Part shown: positions 24,214 to 32,459 of the stretch, in pieces
Position numbering within the stretch: position 1 is the stretch's first letter
Layout of the letters: every line of letters begins with the position of its first letter
Source of the DNA: Haematomicrobium sanguinis DSM 21259
GTDB taxonomy: Bacteria; Actinomycetota; Actinomycetes; Actinomycetales; Micrococcaceae
NCBI RefSeq assembly: GCF_000688395.1
Contig: NZ_JIAG01000002.1
Span: 186,001 to 250,000 of the forward strand
Length of the DNA stretch: 64,000 nt
Direction: 5' to 3'
Notes under the pieces: generated by a model
Told to the model about the DNA's origin: nothing
Seen by the model: the letters and a program-made list of their open reading frames with translations, nothing else
The model's database searches: none
Program-made: the position numbers and the translations under genes

Positions 24214-26421
24214 GTGGCACGACGCGTGTCGAGTCGATCCGGGGACGGGGCACCGCGGCGCCCCGGGGCGTTGAGGTTTGTGCGCGTGGCGATCCCGGTT
24301 GTGCTCATTGTGGTGTGGTTGGTGGCGGCCGGATTGGGTGGGCCGCTGTTCGGGAAGATTGACGAGGTTTCGTCCAACGACCAGACGAACTATTTGCCCA
24401 GTTCCTCCGAGGCCGCGGCCGTGCAACGCGAGTTAGAGAAATTTACGGACTCGGACGGCATTCCGGCGGTGGTGGTGTTTGTTGCCGACCGTGAGTTGAG
24501 CGCGGACGCGCAAGATAAAATTAGTGCCGCGGTGGAATCGGCTGCGGACGTAGCTGGGGTGTTGCCTGGCGCGTCTCCGGCGTTGCTGTCCTCGGACGGG
24601 TTAGCGATGCAGGCGTTCGTGCAGGTTGTTGCGGATGCCGAATTATCGGAAACGGTTCCTGAGCTTACTGCGCAGTTGCGCGGCGAGGTTCCCGATTCGG
24701 TTGCGGTGTACGTGACCGGCCCTGCGGGATTGAGTGCGGATTTGGCGGCCGGTTTCGCCGGGATCGATGGGCTGCTGCTGGGGGCGGCGCTGGCCGCGGT
24801 ATTCGTCATTTTGATCTTGGTCTACCGCTCGCTTTTGTTGCCGATTGCGGTGCTGATGACGAGCCTGTTTGCGCTGTGCGTGGCGTTGCTGGTGGTGTGG
24901 TGGTTGGCCAAAGCGGGGGTGCTGTTGCTGAGCGGGCAGACCCAAGGAATTCTCTTCATTCTGGTGATCGGTGCCGCCACGGATTATGCGTTGCTTTTGG
25001 TGTCCCGTTTTCGCGAAGAATTGCGGCTGCATCGGGACAAGAATGTGGCCGTGCGGGTGGCGTGGCGGGGATCGGTGGAGCCGATTGCCGCCTCCGGCGG
25101 GACGGTTATTGCCGGGCTGCTGTGCCTCTTGCTCAGTGATCTGAAGTCGAATAGTGCGCTCGGTCCGGTGGCGGCCATTGGCATTGTTTTTGCGATGCTT
25201 TCGGCGTTGACGCTGTTGCCGGCGTTGCTGTCGCTGTTGGGGCGGGCGGCGTTTTGGCCGCGTCGGCCGGCCTTTGATCCTGCACGCAGCCGTGAGGATG
25301 CTGAGGTGCCGGGGTCCGGCCCTTGGCATGGACTGACGGGGTTGATTCGTCGGCATTCTCGGGCGCTGTGGGTTGGGACGACTGTGGTCTTGTTGGCTGG
25401 TTGCGTGGGCGTGGTCGGGTTGAATGCTTCCGGGGTCGCGCAATCTGAGCTGGTGCTCGGGTCATCCCAGGCGCGTGATGGTCAGTCGGCGTTGGCCGAA
25501 CATTTTCCCGCGGGTGCTGGCAGTCCCGTGTACGTGCTGGTAGATGCTGATGAGCTAAACGCTGCGAGTGCCGTGATGTTGGACAATGACGGTGTCGATT
25601 TGGTCAGTGTCGTCGCTTCGGATAGTCCGAGTGGATCGGCGCCGGTGACTGCGTCCGGCATTGGCGCCGTTGGTCCGCCTGGGACGCCTGCGCCCTCCCC
25701 CACGGAGGTTGACGGCAAGGTGTTGCTGCAAGGGACGCTGGTTGATGAACCCGACTCCGAGGCTGCTGCTGCCACAGTGGTGTCGTTGCGGTCTGAGTTG
25801 AGCGGCTTGGGTGCCCAAGTGGGTGGAGTGACCGCGACCGCTGTCGACACGAACGCGGCCTCGATTCACGACCGGAACCTGATTATTCCGGTGACGCTGC
25901 TCGTCATTCTGGTGATCTTGATGTTGTTGCTGCGCTCGGTCCTTGCGCCGGTATTGCTGATTGCGACCACCGTGTTGTCCTTCGGCACCGCCATGGGTGT
26001 TTCTGCTCTGGTGTTCAATGGCTTGTTCCAGTTTCCTGGGGCGGATCCTGCGGTGCCGCTCTACGGGTTTGTGTTTTTGGTGGCGCTCGGCATTGATTAC
26101 AACATTTTCTTGATGACGCGGGTGCGCGAGGAATCCAAGGAGTTTGGCACGCGGCCCGGTATTCTGCGTGGCGTGGCCATCACGGGCGGAGTCATTACGT
26201 CTGCCGGCGTCGTGTTGGCCGCGACGTTCGCGGCATTGGCGGTGATCCCGATCCTGTTCTTGGTGCAGTTGGCGTTTATCGTGGCGTTTGGGGTGCTACT
26301 GGACACCTTTGTGGTGCGTACAGTTCTGGTCCCGGCTTTGAGCTATGACATCGGCTCGGCGATCTGGTGGCCGTCGAAGCTGGCGCGGGCGCGGCACGTT
26401 CAGGATGATCCGAAGGAATAG
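24214..26421 (+). CDS. MMPL/RND-family exporter
   Basis: This membrane transporter of about 735 residues has the two-fold RND arrangement: one N-terminal helix, a large extracytoplasmic loop, five helices, then the same again (12 in total). The 'GAATDYALLLVSRFREEL' and 'ALGIDYNIFLMTRVREES' segments carry the conserved Asp-Tyr pairs of MMPL proton relay. Substrates of the family include lipids and drugs; here it is unknown. The GTG at 24,214 is preferred to the ATG at 24,163, since GGGGGTG precedes it and the upstream part is AT-rich promoter sequence. The divergent MarR gene suggests inducible efflux. Confidence 0.88.
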   Translation: MARRVSSRSGDGAPRRPGALRFVRVAIPVVLIVVWLVAAGLGGPLFGKIDEVSSNDQTNYLPSSSEAAAVQRELEKFTDSDGIPAVVVFVADRELSADAQDKISAAVESAADVAGVLPGASPALLSSDGLAMQAFVQVVADAELSETVPELTAQLRGEVPDSVAVYVTGPAGLSADLAAGFAGIDGLLLGAALAAVFVILILVYRSLLLPIAVLMTSLFALCVALLVVWWLAKAGVLLLSGQTQGILFILVIGAATDYALLLVSRFREELRLHRDKNVAVRVAWRGSVEPIAASGGTVIAGLLCLLLSDLKSNSALGPVAAIGIVFAMLSALTLLPALLSLLGRAAFWPRRPAFDPARSREDAEVPGSGPWHGLTGLIRRHSRALWVGTTVVLLAGCVGVVGLNASGVAQSELVLGSSQARDGQSALAEHFPAGAGSPVYVLVDADELNAASAVMLDNDGVDLVSVVASDSPSGSAPVTASGIGAVGPPGTPAPSPTEVDGKVLLQGTLVDEPDSEAAAATVVSLRSELSGLGAQVGGVTATAVDTNAASIHDRNLIIPVTLLVILVILMLLLRSVLAPVLLIATTVLSFGTAMGVSALVFNGLFQFPGADPAVPLYGFVFLVALGIDYNIFLMTRVREESKEFGTRPGILRGVAITGGVITSAGVVLAATFAALAVIPILFLVQLAFIVAFGVLLDTFVVRTVLVPALSYDIGSAIWWPSKLARARHVQDDPKE

Positions 26422-26445
26422 TGCGGTCATGGAGCGATCAATAGC

Positions 26446-26646
26446 ATGGGACTCGATGAAACACCGTGGCTTACGCGACTGAAAGCCGACGGGGTATTTT
26501 TGATTGACATGGCCCCAGTTCCCGTCAATCACCTGGAGCCCATGGAAAAAGCCATACACAGCGAGTTCATCTATTTCCCTGGGTCGGGCTGGCAAGTGCA
26601 GTTTCGCGAGCAATTCGAGCGAGCCATCTGCGGATTTTTGTATTGA
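26446..26646 (+). pseudogene. Short fragment of a former gene
   Basis: A 66-codon frame reads 'WLTRLKADGVFLIDMAPVPV' and 'NHLEPMEKAIHSEF'. Its wording resembles an internal part of larger hypothetical proteins, but it has no normal start or end domain. The 334-base gap between the MMPL and TetR genes holds nothing else I can support. A decayed gene is the most likely explanation. Confidence 0.3.
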
Positions 26647-26755
26647 TCCCTGCACCCCCATTTGCTAAAACCGGTAAACATCCATGAGGGGGTCAACTTG
26701 GAAGTCGTGGCAATTGTCGCGTCGGCGGCGAGAGCACGGTGGAAGAAATCACAAA

Positions 26756-27466
26756 CTAGCTCCGCCCCAACTCCCCCAGCCATTTCTTCAACAAGACCGT
26801 TTCCGGCTCCCCCAACGGCGAACCTGCCGAGCCGAGCGCGTTGAGCAATTGCTCGGAGGCACCAGTCACTTCCGAAGCATCAGCAGACGCAGCAACACCC
26901 CCGCGCCCCACCCCAGTTATCCACGCGAGCGTCGCTTCCCGCGTGGACTCGGACAGCTCCAGATAGTCACTTCGCCCGGTAAGAATCAGCGCCAACGTCA
27001 CGCCAATATTGCTCGCGAGAATTTGCGACACAGCAAGATCCGGATCCACCACCAGTCGGCCCTGCGTATCCGCCACCCGCACCACGGCACGCAACATTTC
27101 CGTCGCCCGGTTTTGCGCGGCTGGCACTGTCCCGGGCGCAATCTGCCCATACATCAGCGTGTAGAACCCGGGGTTCTCCAGACCGAACTTCACGTGCGCG
27201 TCCCACCCGGCACGAATGTCCGCAATGGGATCGCCGCTAGAAACCTGCGCCGATTTCTGCCCCAAATATAGGTCAAAGCCGCGCTCGATCACGGCGTCCA
27301 GCAAGCCCTCTTTGGACCCGAAAAAGTGATACAGCGTCGGCAGCTTGACGCCAACCCGATCGCAAATCGCGCGCAAGGGCACATCCTTGCCCGGCGACGC
27401 CGCAATCATGTCGGCGGCTGCTTCTAACAATTGGGTTCGTGTATCACCCTTGCGCTCCACTATCAC
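26756..27466 (-). CDS. TetR-family regulator
   Basis: This protein of about 236 residues has the TetR HTH ('DVPLRAICDRVGVKLPTLYH', 'FFGSKEGLLDAVIERGFD') followed by a helical ligand domain. Two GTG starts are possible (27,466 and 27,460); the first directly follows a strong palindrome with no ribosome site, so the message may be leaderless. It is divergent from the SDR gene and should repress it and itself through the operator between them. Confidence 0.88.
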   Translation of the reverse strand: MIVERKGDTRTQLLEAAADMIAASPGKDVPLRAICDRVGVKLPTLYHFFGSKEGLLDAVIERGFDLYLGQKSAQVSSGDPIADIRAGWDAHVKFGLENPGFYTLMYGQIAPGTVPAAQNRATEMLRAVVRVADTQGRLVVDPDLAVSQILASNIGVTLALILTGRSDYLELSESTREATLAWITGVGRGGVAASADASEVTGASEQLLNALGSAGSPLGEPETVLLKKWLGELGRS

Positions 27467-27495
27467 AGCGATATAGTATCGCTTTATCGTTGATA
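27461..27495. promoter_or_regulatory. Candidate TetR operator
   Basis: AGCGATA (27,467-27,473) and TATCGCT (27,477-27,483) form a perfect inverted repeat with a 3-base centre, nested in a wider TATCA/TGATA pair (27,461-27,465 and 27,491-27,495). It overlaps the start region of the TetR gene and lies 58 bases before the SDR gene. Confidence 0.65.
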
Positions 27496-27552
27496 CATGA
27501 AATGCGTATCGACGACACAAGCCACCAAACCAAATCACCAAGAGAGAACCCC

Positions 27553-28308
27553 ATGACCACCCACACCCTAGAAAACAAGAACGTCCTGATCGCCGGCGGC
27601 GCCAAGAACCTCGGCGGCCTCATCGCCCGGCAAGCCGCCGAACACGGCGCCAACGTCGCCATCCACTACAACTCGGACAAAACCGCCCAAGACGCCCAAG
27701 AGACCAAAGCCGCCGTGGAAGCGTTAGGCGGCAACGCCGTCGTAATTCAGGGTGACCTGACCGATGCCGCTACTGTCGAGCGGGTCTTTGCCGAGGCCGA
27801 AAAGGCCCTCGGCCCCCTGGACATCGCGGTCAACACCGCGGGCATGGTGCTGCGCAAACCGATCCTGGACACCACCGAGGACGAATACGACACGATGTTC
27901 GACATCAACGCCAAAGCCGCGTACTTCTTCATCAAAGAAGGCGGCAAGCGCCTGCGTGACAACGGCAAAATCATCACCATCGCCACCTCCCTGCTCGCCG
28001 CGTTCACCGACGGCTACTCCACCTACGCGGGCGGCAAGGCACCGGTCGAGCATTTCACTCGCGCCGCCGCTAAAGAGTTCGCACCGCGCGGCATTTCGGT
28101 GACCACGATCGCCCCGGGGCCCATGGACACCCCGTTCTTCTATGGCCAAGAAACCCCCGAGCGCGTGGAATTCCACAAATCCCAGGCCATGGGCAACCAA
28201 CTCACCAAAATCGAGGACATCGCCCCGATCGTGACATTCCTCGCGACCGACGGCTGGTGGATCACGGGCCAAACCATCTTCGCCAACGGCGGCTACACCA
28301 CCCGCTAA
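27553..28308 (+). CDS. Short-chain dehydrogenase/reductase
   Basis: This 251-residue classical SDR has a nucleotide-binding start 'VLIAGGAKNLGGLIARQAAE', 'NTAGMV' (NNAG-type motif), a Ser in 'TIATSLLAAF', and the active-site 'YAGGK' (YxxxK). The end 'WWITGQTIFANGGY' is typical of the family. The substrate is unknown. An AGAGAGAA ribosome site precedes the ATG. It is divergent from TetR and is followed 23 bases later by an NTF2-like protein gene, with which it likely forms an inducible operon. Confidence 0.88.
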   Translation: MTTHTLENKNVLIAGGAKNLGGLIARQAAEHGANVAIHYNSDKTAQDAQETKAAVEALGGNAVVIQGDLTDAATVERVFAEAEKALGPLDIAVNTAGMVLRKPILDTTEDEYDTMFDINAKAAYFFIKEGGKRLRDNGKIITIATSLLAAFTDGYSTYAGGKAPVEHFTRAAAKEFAPRGISVTTIAPGPMDTPFFYGQETPERVEFHKSQAMGNQLTKIEDIAPIVTFLATDGWWITGQTIFANGGYTTR

Positions 28309-28331
28309 AACACCCGGAAAGGACAGCACTC

Positions 28332-28667
28332 ATGGACACCATCCCCACCCCGATCAAGAATTTTCTCGACGCCGTCAATCGCCACGACCCGGACGCGCTC
28401 AGCGCCCTCACCGCGGACGCCACGGTAGATGACTGGGGCAAGAAGCTCACCGGAATCACCGAAATTACCGCCTGGAGCAATAAGGAATTTGCCGGGTCCA
28501 ACCCCACCCTGACCATCACGGACGTGAAGAACGACGGCGATGCCTCCCAAGGCGGCTCGGTCACCATCACCGGTGATTGGCAAAGCGACTGGGCCAACGG
28601 TCCGAGCGCCTTTACCTTCACCTTGGATGGGGACAAGATTTCCTCCATGACGATTCGGAAGGGGTAG
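28332..28667 (+). CDS. NTF2-like/SnoaL-type small protein
   Basis: This 111-residue protein has the SnoaL-like pattern 'IKNFLDAVNRHDPDALSALT' then a beta-rich half ending 'SAFTFTLDGDKISSMTIRKG'. Such proteins are small cone-shaped enzymes or binding proteins, often paired with oxidoreductases. GGAAAGGACA precedes the ATG. It contains an exact copy of the dispersed repeat (28,526-28,540) encoding 'VKNDGDA' in a loop. The substrate is not deducible. Confidence 0.82.
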   Translation: MDTIPTPIKNFLDAVNRHDPDALSALTADATVDDWGKKLTGITEITAWSNKEFAGSNPTLTITDVKNDGDASQGGSVTITGDWQSDWANGPSAFTFTLDGDKISSMTIRKG

Positions 28668-28756
28668 GCGAATCAGGGCCAGGCGGGCCTAGTCACAGTC
28701 TGCGGCTCGGGGCATAGTGGAAGTGAGAGAGACCGTGACTGCGTGAGGAGGTTAGT

Positions 28757-29632
28757 GTGCCGGAGCTTCCCGAGGTCGAGGCGTTGCGCGACTTTTTGCA
28801 GGGTGCGGCGACACGGCGGGTTATCGACAATATCGGGATTGTCGCGATCAATGCGCTCAAGACGGCCGATCCGCCGATTGATGCAGCAGTGGGGGCGACC
28901 GTCACCGGCGCGTCGCGGTGGGGGAAGTTCCTCGGTCTCGACATGTCGACTTCAGGCGGCGCAGAACCCGATCTGTACCTCATCATCCACTTTGCGCGCA
29001 GCGGCTGGTTGCAATGGAACGAGCATGTTTCCGATCGGCCGTTGCGCATGAGCACGCGGAATCCACTCGCGGCGCGTGTCACGTTTACCGATGGCGCTGG
29101 ATTCACCGTGACCGAGCACGGATCCAAGAAGTCCTTGGCGATCTACCTGGTACGCTCCCCCGAAGACGTCCCGGGCATTGCCGAATTAGGGCCGGACGCG
29201 CTCGGTATCTCTCGCGAGGATTTCGAGCGGGCGATCAACAGCAACCACCAGTCGAAGAATCTGTTGACCGACCAAAGGCGCATGGCCGGAATCGGCAACG
29301 CCTACTCCGACGAAATTCTCTGGGAGGCGCGCCTCTCCCCCGCCAAGTTGGGTAGCTCCCTGACCGACACGGAACGGGAAACCTTGTTCAACGCGGTGAA
29401 CACGACCCTCGGCGACGCCACCGAGCGCGTCCGTACCGCACGCCCTGCCACCCTTAAGGCAGAAAAGCGTCAGGGCATGAACGTTCACGGCCGTTTTGGG
29501 CAGGCGTGCCCTCGGTGCGGGGACACGATTGCACAGGTGTCCTTCGCCGACAGCGACTACCAGTACTGCCCCACCTGCCAAACCAAGGGCAAACGCCTGA
29601 GCGATCGCCGCATGGACCGGATGCTCAAGTAA
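28757..29632 (+). CDS. Fpg/Nei-family DNA glycosylase
   Basis: This 291-residue base-excision repair enzyme starts 'MPELPEVEALRDFL' (the Pro-Glu N-terminus is catalytic after Met removal). It has the H2TH region 'QRRMAGIGNAYSDEILWEAR' and a C-terminal zinc finger 'CPRCGDTIAQVSF' ... 'YCPTCQTKGK'. Formamidopyrimidine or oxidised pyrimidine removal is the family activity; which one cannot be decided here. The GTG start at 28,757 is preceded by GAGGAGG. It appears complete. Confidence 0.9.
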   Translation: MPELPEVEALRDFLQGAATRRVIDNIGIVAINALKTADPPIDAAVGATVTGASRWGKFLGLDMSTSGGAEPDLYLIIHFARSGWLQWNEHVSDRPLRMSTRNPLAARVTFTDGAGFTVTEHGSKKSLAIYLVRSPEDVPGIAELGPDALGISREDFERAINSNHQSKNLLTDQRRMAGIGNAYSDEILWEARLSPAKLGSSLTDTERETLFNAVNTTLGDATERVRTARPATLKAEKRQGMNVHGRFGQACPRCGDTIAQVSFADSDYQYCPTCQTKGKRLSDRRMDRMLK

Positions 29633-29646
29633 CCCTGCGGGAGCGG

Positions 29647-30114
29647 CTACTTGTAGAATCCCTCGCGCAGGTTCACTCCGTGCTCCAGCCACGCCTTCAT
29701 CGCCGCAAGCATCCCGGTCCAACCCATGTTGTTGCCAAAGGCCGCCTTCGCCCCGGATTCAGTCGCTTCCCAATCCCCCTCGGAGATCGTGACCTTGGTC
29801 CTCGCCCCGTCATCGACCGGGTCAAACTCAAAGGTGACGATCGTGACGCCTTCCTCGCCAATGGCCGACTCGCCCTTCCAGCGCAGGGTCAACCGCCGCT
29901 CCGGCTCGGCATCAAGGACATCGACCGGGAATGCTCCCGGAAAATCGGCGAAATCCCACGTCACGGTGCTACCCGACTCGAGCCGCCCTTGGGCGCCGCC
30001 GGTCGTAAAGTAGCGCGAGAGCTGTTCGGGATCGGCAACCGCCTCAAACACCTCGGCAACGGGTCGGGAGATAAAGCCCATGACCTCAAAATTCAATTCC
30101 GTCAGTTCGCTCAT
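29647..30114 (-). CDS. SRPBCC/AHSA1-domain protein
   Basis: This 155-residue protein has the Activator-of-Hsp90-like fold pattern: 'ISRPVAEVFEAVADPEQLSR' at the start, a central beta-sheet ('PERRLTLRWKG'), and a long C-terminal helix ('MGWTGMLAAMKAWLEHGVNL'). These proteins bind hydrophobic ligands. It converges with the Fpg/Nei gene with a 14-base gap. No specific function is known. Confidence 0.85.
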   Translation of the reverse strand: MSELTELNFEVMGFISRPVAEVFEAVADPEQLSRYFTTGGAQGRLESGSTVTWDFADFPGAFPVDVLDAEPERRLTLRWKGESAIGEEGVTIVTFEFDPVDDGARTKVTISEGDWEATESGAKAAFGNNMGWTGMLAAMKAWLEHGVNLREGFYK

Positions 30115-30157
30115 ATGCCCTTTCTACGGCATTGGGCTCGGAACATCTAGACCAGGC

Positions 30158-31090
30158 TCATGGCGTGTACACCGTATTTTCGCCGTAGAGCCGCTGCGTG
30201 ATCCCGGAAATGTAGGCGCTTTGATCGGTGCTCGGCAAATTGTAGGTAAGGTAGCCGCCGTAGCCCTCCGAGACAGTGCGGCTGGCCAGATTTTGCGCGG
30301 TGGCGGAACCGGTGGCCGGAATCTCAATGGCGGCAGGTGCCAGCTGGGCCTTGGAAAGTCCCGGCACTCCCGGCACAATGTACGTTCCGTAGAGGGCGTT
30401 CCAACTGTAATTCAGGTAGGTGCCCGCGTTGATGCCGTTATAAGACACCCTCGACTGCACCGGGCCGAACCAGTACAGCGAAATAATCTTGTCTGGCATG
30501 CGCTGGCGTAGCGCCTGGATTAGATAGATGAAGGAGTACGCGTTGGGCTGGCCGGTCCCGTTGACCCCGTACTCGGAGTATTCATCGTCAAAGTCAATGC
30601 CGTCTAGACCGTACTTGTACACGGTGTCGGCCAGTTGCTTGGCAAAGGCATCCGCCTCGGCGTAGCTCTGGAAATTACAGATGCCCGCGCCCTGGTGGTT
30701 TCCCAAGATCGAGAGCAATACCTTGATCCCTTTGGCTTGGAGCGGGCGCACCCGGGTGTTCACTTCATTGAGCGTGGTTTGCACTTGCGGATTGTTGTAC
30801 AGCACGGCTTTCTGGCCGTCATAGTTGATGTTTGCCGCAAAAATGATCGCAATGTCGAAGGCGGGCGCCCCAGAATTCGCGAGCGTGTACTTCCCGACGT
30901 TGGCAATGCTGTAGTTGTTCACTTCAACATAGGCGGTCATGAAAGGGCCGGACTTGCCGGCCATCAATTGCGGGTCGCGAATCGGCTGCGCATTAGCGCC
31001 GGTTACACCGGCAAGAGTTGCGGCGGCACCGGCACCGAGGCCGATTCCTCCGGCGCGGATGATCTGGCGGCGTGAAAGTGGAGCGGTCAT
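30158..31090 (-). CDS. Secreted EndoH-like endo-beta-N-acetylglucosaminidase (GH18)
   Basis: This 310-residue secreted enzyme cleaves the chitobiose core of N-linked glycans by family precedent. A Tat-type signal ('SRRQIIRAGGIGLGAG' to the Ala-rich cut near 34) is followed by a GH18 barrel. The catalytic motif DGIDFDDE spans residues 163-170 (Asp168, Glu170). The surrounding 'EYSEYGVNGTGQPNAYSF', 'RMPDKIISLYWFGP' and C-terminal 'EGYGGYLTYNLPS' closely follow Streptomyces EndoH as I know it. I chose the ATG at 31,090, as AAGGA lies 6 bases before it. The promoter carries a LacI-type palindrome. Confidence 0.93.
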   Translation of the reverse strand: MTAPLSRRQIIRAGGIGLGAGAAATLAGVTGANAQPIRDPQLMAGKSGPFMTAYVEVNNYSIANVGKYTLANSGAPAFDIAIIFAANINYDGQKAVLYNNPQVQTTLNEVNTRVRPLQAKGIKVLLSILGNHQGAGICNFQSYAEADAFAKQLADTVYKYGLDGIDFDDEYSEYGVNGTGQPNAYSFIYLIQALRQRMPDKIISLYWFGPVQSRVSYNGINAGTYLNYSWNALYGTYIVPGVPGLSKAQLAPAAIEIPATGSATAQNLASRTVSEGYGGYLTYNLPSTDQSAYISGITQRLYGENTVYTP

Positions 31091-31125
31091 CATTGTCCTT
31101 CCAAGGGGTCTGTGCCTCACCATGG

Positions 31126-31154
31126 ACTAAACCGTTTAATCAACGGCAGGTCAA
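31126..31154 (-). promoter_or_regulatory. EndoH promoter with overlapping LacI-type operator
   Basis: On the minus strand TTGACC (31,149-31,154) and TTTAGT (31,126-31,131) are spaced by 17 bases. The perfect palindrome TAAACGGTTTA (31,128-31,138) covers the -10. Its shape fits LacI-family operators, and a LacI-type gene lies about 2.2 kb away. Confidence 0.7.
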
Positions 31155-31176
31155 GACCTTTCGGCGAAAAAACTTT

Positions 31177-31719
31177 CTAGTGACGCGCTTCGGCGCTCGT
31201 AACAATCCAGTACCGGCGGAAGTTCACTTCGCCGTTGCTACGGGTGTCCTCATACACGCCGCCGCACTTCTCGATGACTGCAGCAGAGGCAGCATTGTTT
31301 TCCTCACAGGTCACGAGCACGCGATCGATGTTTAGTTCTTGGGCAACGGGAAGCATGGCGCCGAGCGCCCAGGTGGCAACTCCGCGGCCTCGAGCCCTCG
31401 GGCGCACGCCGTAGCCAATGTGGCCGCCGAAATTGAACAAGTATTCTGTCAGCGTGTGCCGCAGATCGATGGATCCTACGTACCGCTCATCCTCAACGAT
31501 CCAGAGCGTGGTGGCGTGGACGAAGCCGGGTGGTTGCACCACCTCCGGGTCGGAGGTTGACTGCAGTCGAGCAACAAACCGAGCAAAGACGTGGGGCTCG
31601 TCAAACCTGTCCTCGGCTCGCAACGCGGCTCCATCTACCTGCGCGCCCTCGCCCCATTCGCGATACGCCTCGAGCCAGGATTCGTGGAGCGACACCGAGG
31701 GGCGGATGAGGGTGAGCAT
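31177..31719 (-). CDS. GNAT-family N-acetyltransferase
   Basis: This 180-residue protein has the acetyl-CoA loop 'VRPRARGRGVATWALGAML' (R-x-x-G-x-G/A type) and the following 'VTCEENNAASAAVIEKCGGV', both usual in GNAT enzymes of the RimJ/YkkB sort. The C-terminal 'RRYWIVT' also fits. The acceptor substrate is unknown. It is separately oriented from the neighbouring hydrolase and ends 86 bases upstream of the EndoH start. Confidence 0.87.
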   Translation of the reverse strand: MLTLIRPSVSLHESWLEAYREWGEGAQVDGAALRAEDRFDEPHVFARFVARLQSTSDPEVVQPPGFVHATTLWIVEDERYVGSIDLRHTLTEYLFNFGGHIGYGVRPRARGRGVATWALGAMLPVAQELNIDRVLVTCEENNAASAAVIEKCGGVYEDTRSNGEVNFRRYWIVTSAEARH

Positions 31720-31787
31720 CCGGTAAGCCTAGCAATTGTGGGTCGTAGTCAATCCAACTCAGCCAGCACACCGAATCATCAGTCACA

Positions 31788-32459
31788 ATGAGAGCAATGG
31801 ATCCGCACAATTCACTCAAGCACCCCACCATTACTCGCTACGGGGCAGAAAAGCCGGTGCGCGCCGTCGTACTTGTCCTGCACGGCGGCCGGGCGCACTC
31901 CACCGCAACCACCAGGCCGTGGCAGCTCTCGCCGCTGCGTATGGTGCCCTTCGCCCGGGACCTGCACCGGCGCGGCGCCAAGGACGGCCTCGAGGTGTGG
32001 CGGGTGCGCAACCGCGTGCGCGGATGGAACGGCGAGCAGATGGACGCGCTAGCCGACGCGCGCTACGCGGTGCAGAAGGCGGCCACGGAGCACCCCGGGG
32101 TGCCGATTTTTGTGCTCGGGCATTCGATGGGCGGGCTGACCGCGCTCGCCGTGGCAAGCGAGGAGCCGGTCAAAGCGGTCGTCGCACTGGCGCCGTGGGT
32201 TGATGAGAAGACGCCGCGGAACGCGGTCTCGGGCGTGGACGTGCTTATTATTCACGGCTCCACCGACCGCATCACGAACCCTGTGACCTCCCGCGAATAT
32301 GCCGAGGACGTGGCCGACATCGCCCGATCGGTGGAATACGTGCCCATTGCGGGCGTCGGGCATTTTATGCTGAGCCAATATGGCCTATGGCAACGCCGAG
32401 CCGCCGATTTTGTGCTGGATCGGCTTGCCAACTTGGATCGCGAACGAGTGGAGGATTGA
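31788..32459 (+). CDS. Alpha/beta hydrolase
   Basis: This protein of about 223 residues has an alpha/beta-hydrolase fold: an oxyanion strand 'VVLVLHGGRAHS', the nucleophile elbow 'LGHSMGG', an acid region 'IIHGSTDRITN', and a final His in 'GVGHFMLS'. No signal peptide is seen. A second ATG at 31,797 is possible. Its stop overlaps the ATG of the acyltransferase (TGATG), so the pair is co-expressed, which suggests a role in lipid or ester turnover. Confidence 0.86.
   Translation: MRAMDPHNSLKHPTITRYGAEKPVRAVVLVLHGGRAHSTATTRPWQLSPLRMVPFARDLHRRGAKDGLEVWRVRNRVRGWNGEQMDALADARYAVQKAATEHPGVPIFVLGHSMGGLTALAVASEEPVKAVVALAPWVDEKTPRNAVSGVDVLIIHGSTDRITNPVTSREYAEDVADIARSVEYVPIAGVGHFMLSQYGLWQRRAADFVLDRLANLDRERVED

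Noticed and set aside
31736-32203. A plus-strand Arg/Ala-rich frame within the hydrolase gene
   Set aside because: The alpha/beta-hydrolase frame has the GHSMGG elbow and a coupled stop; this one is a shadow.
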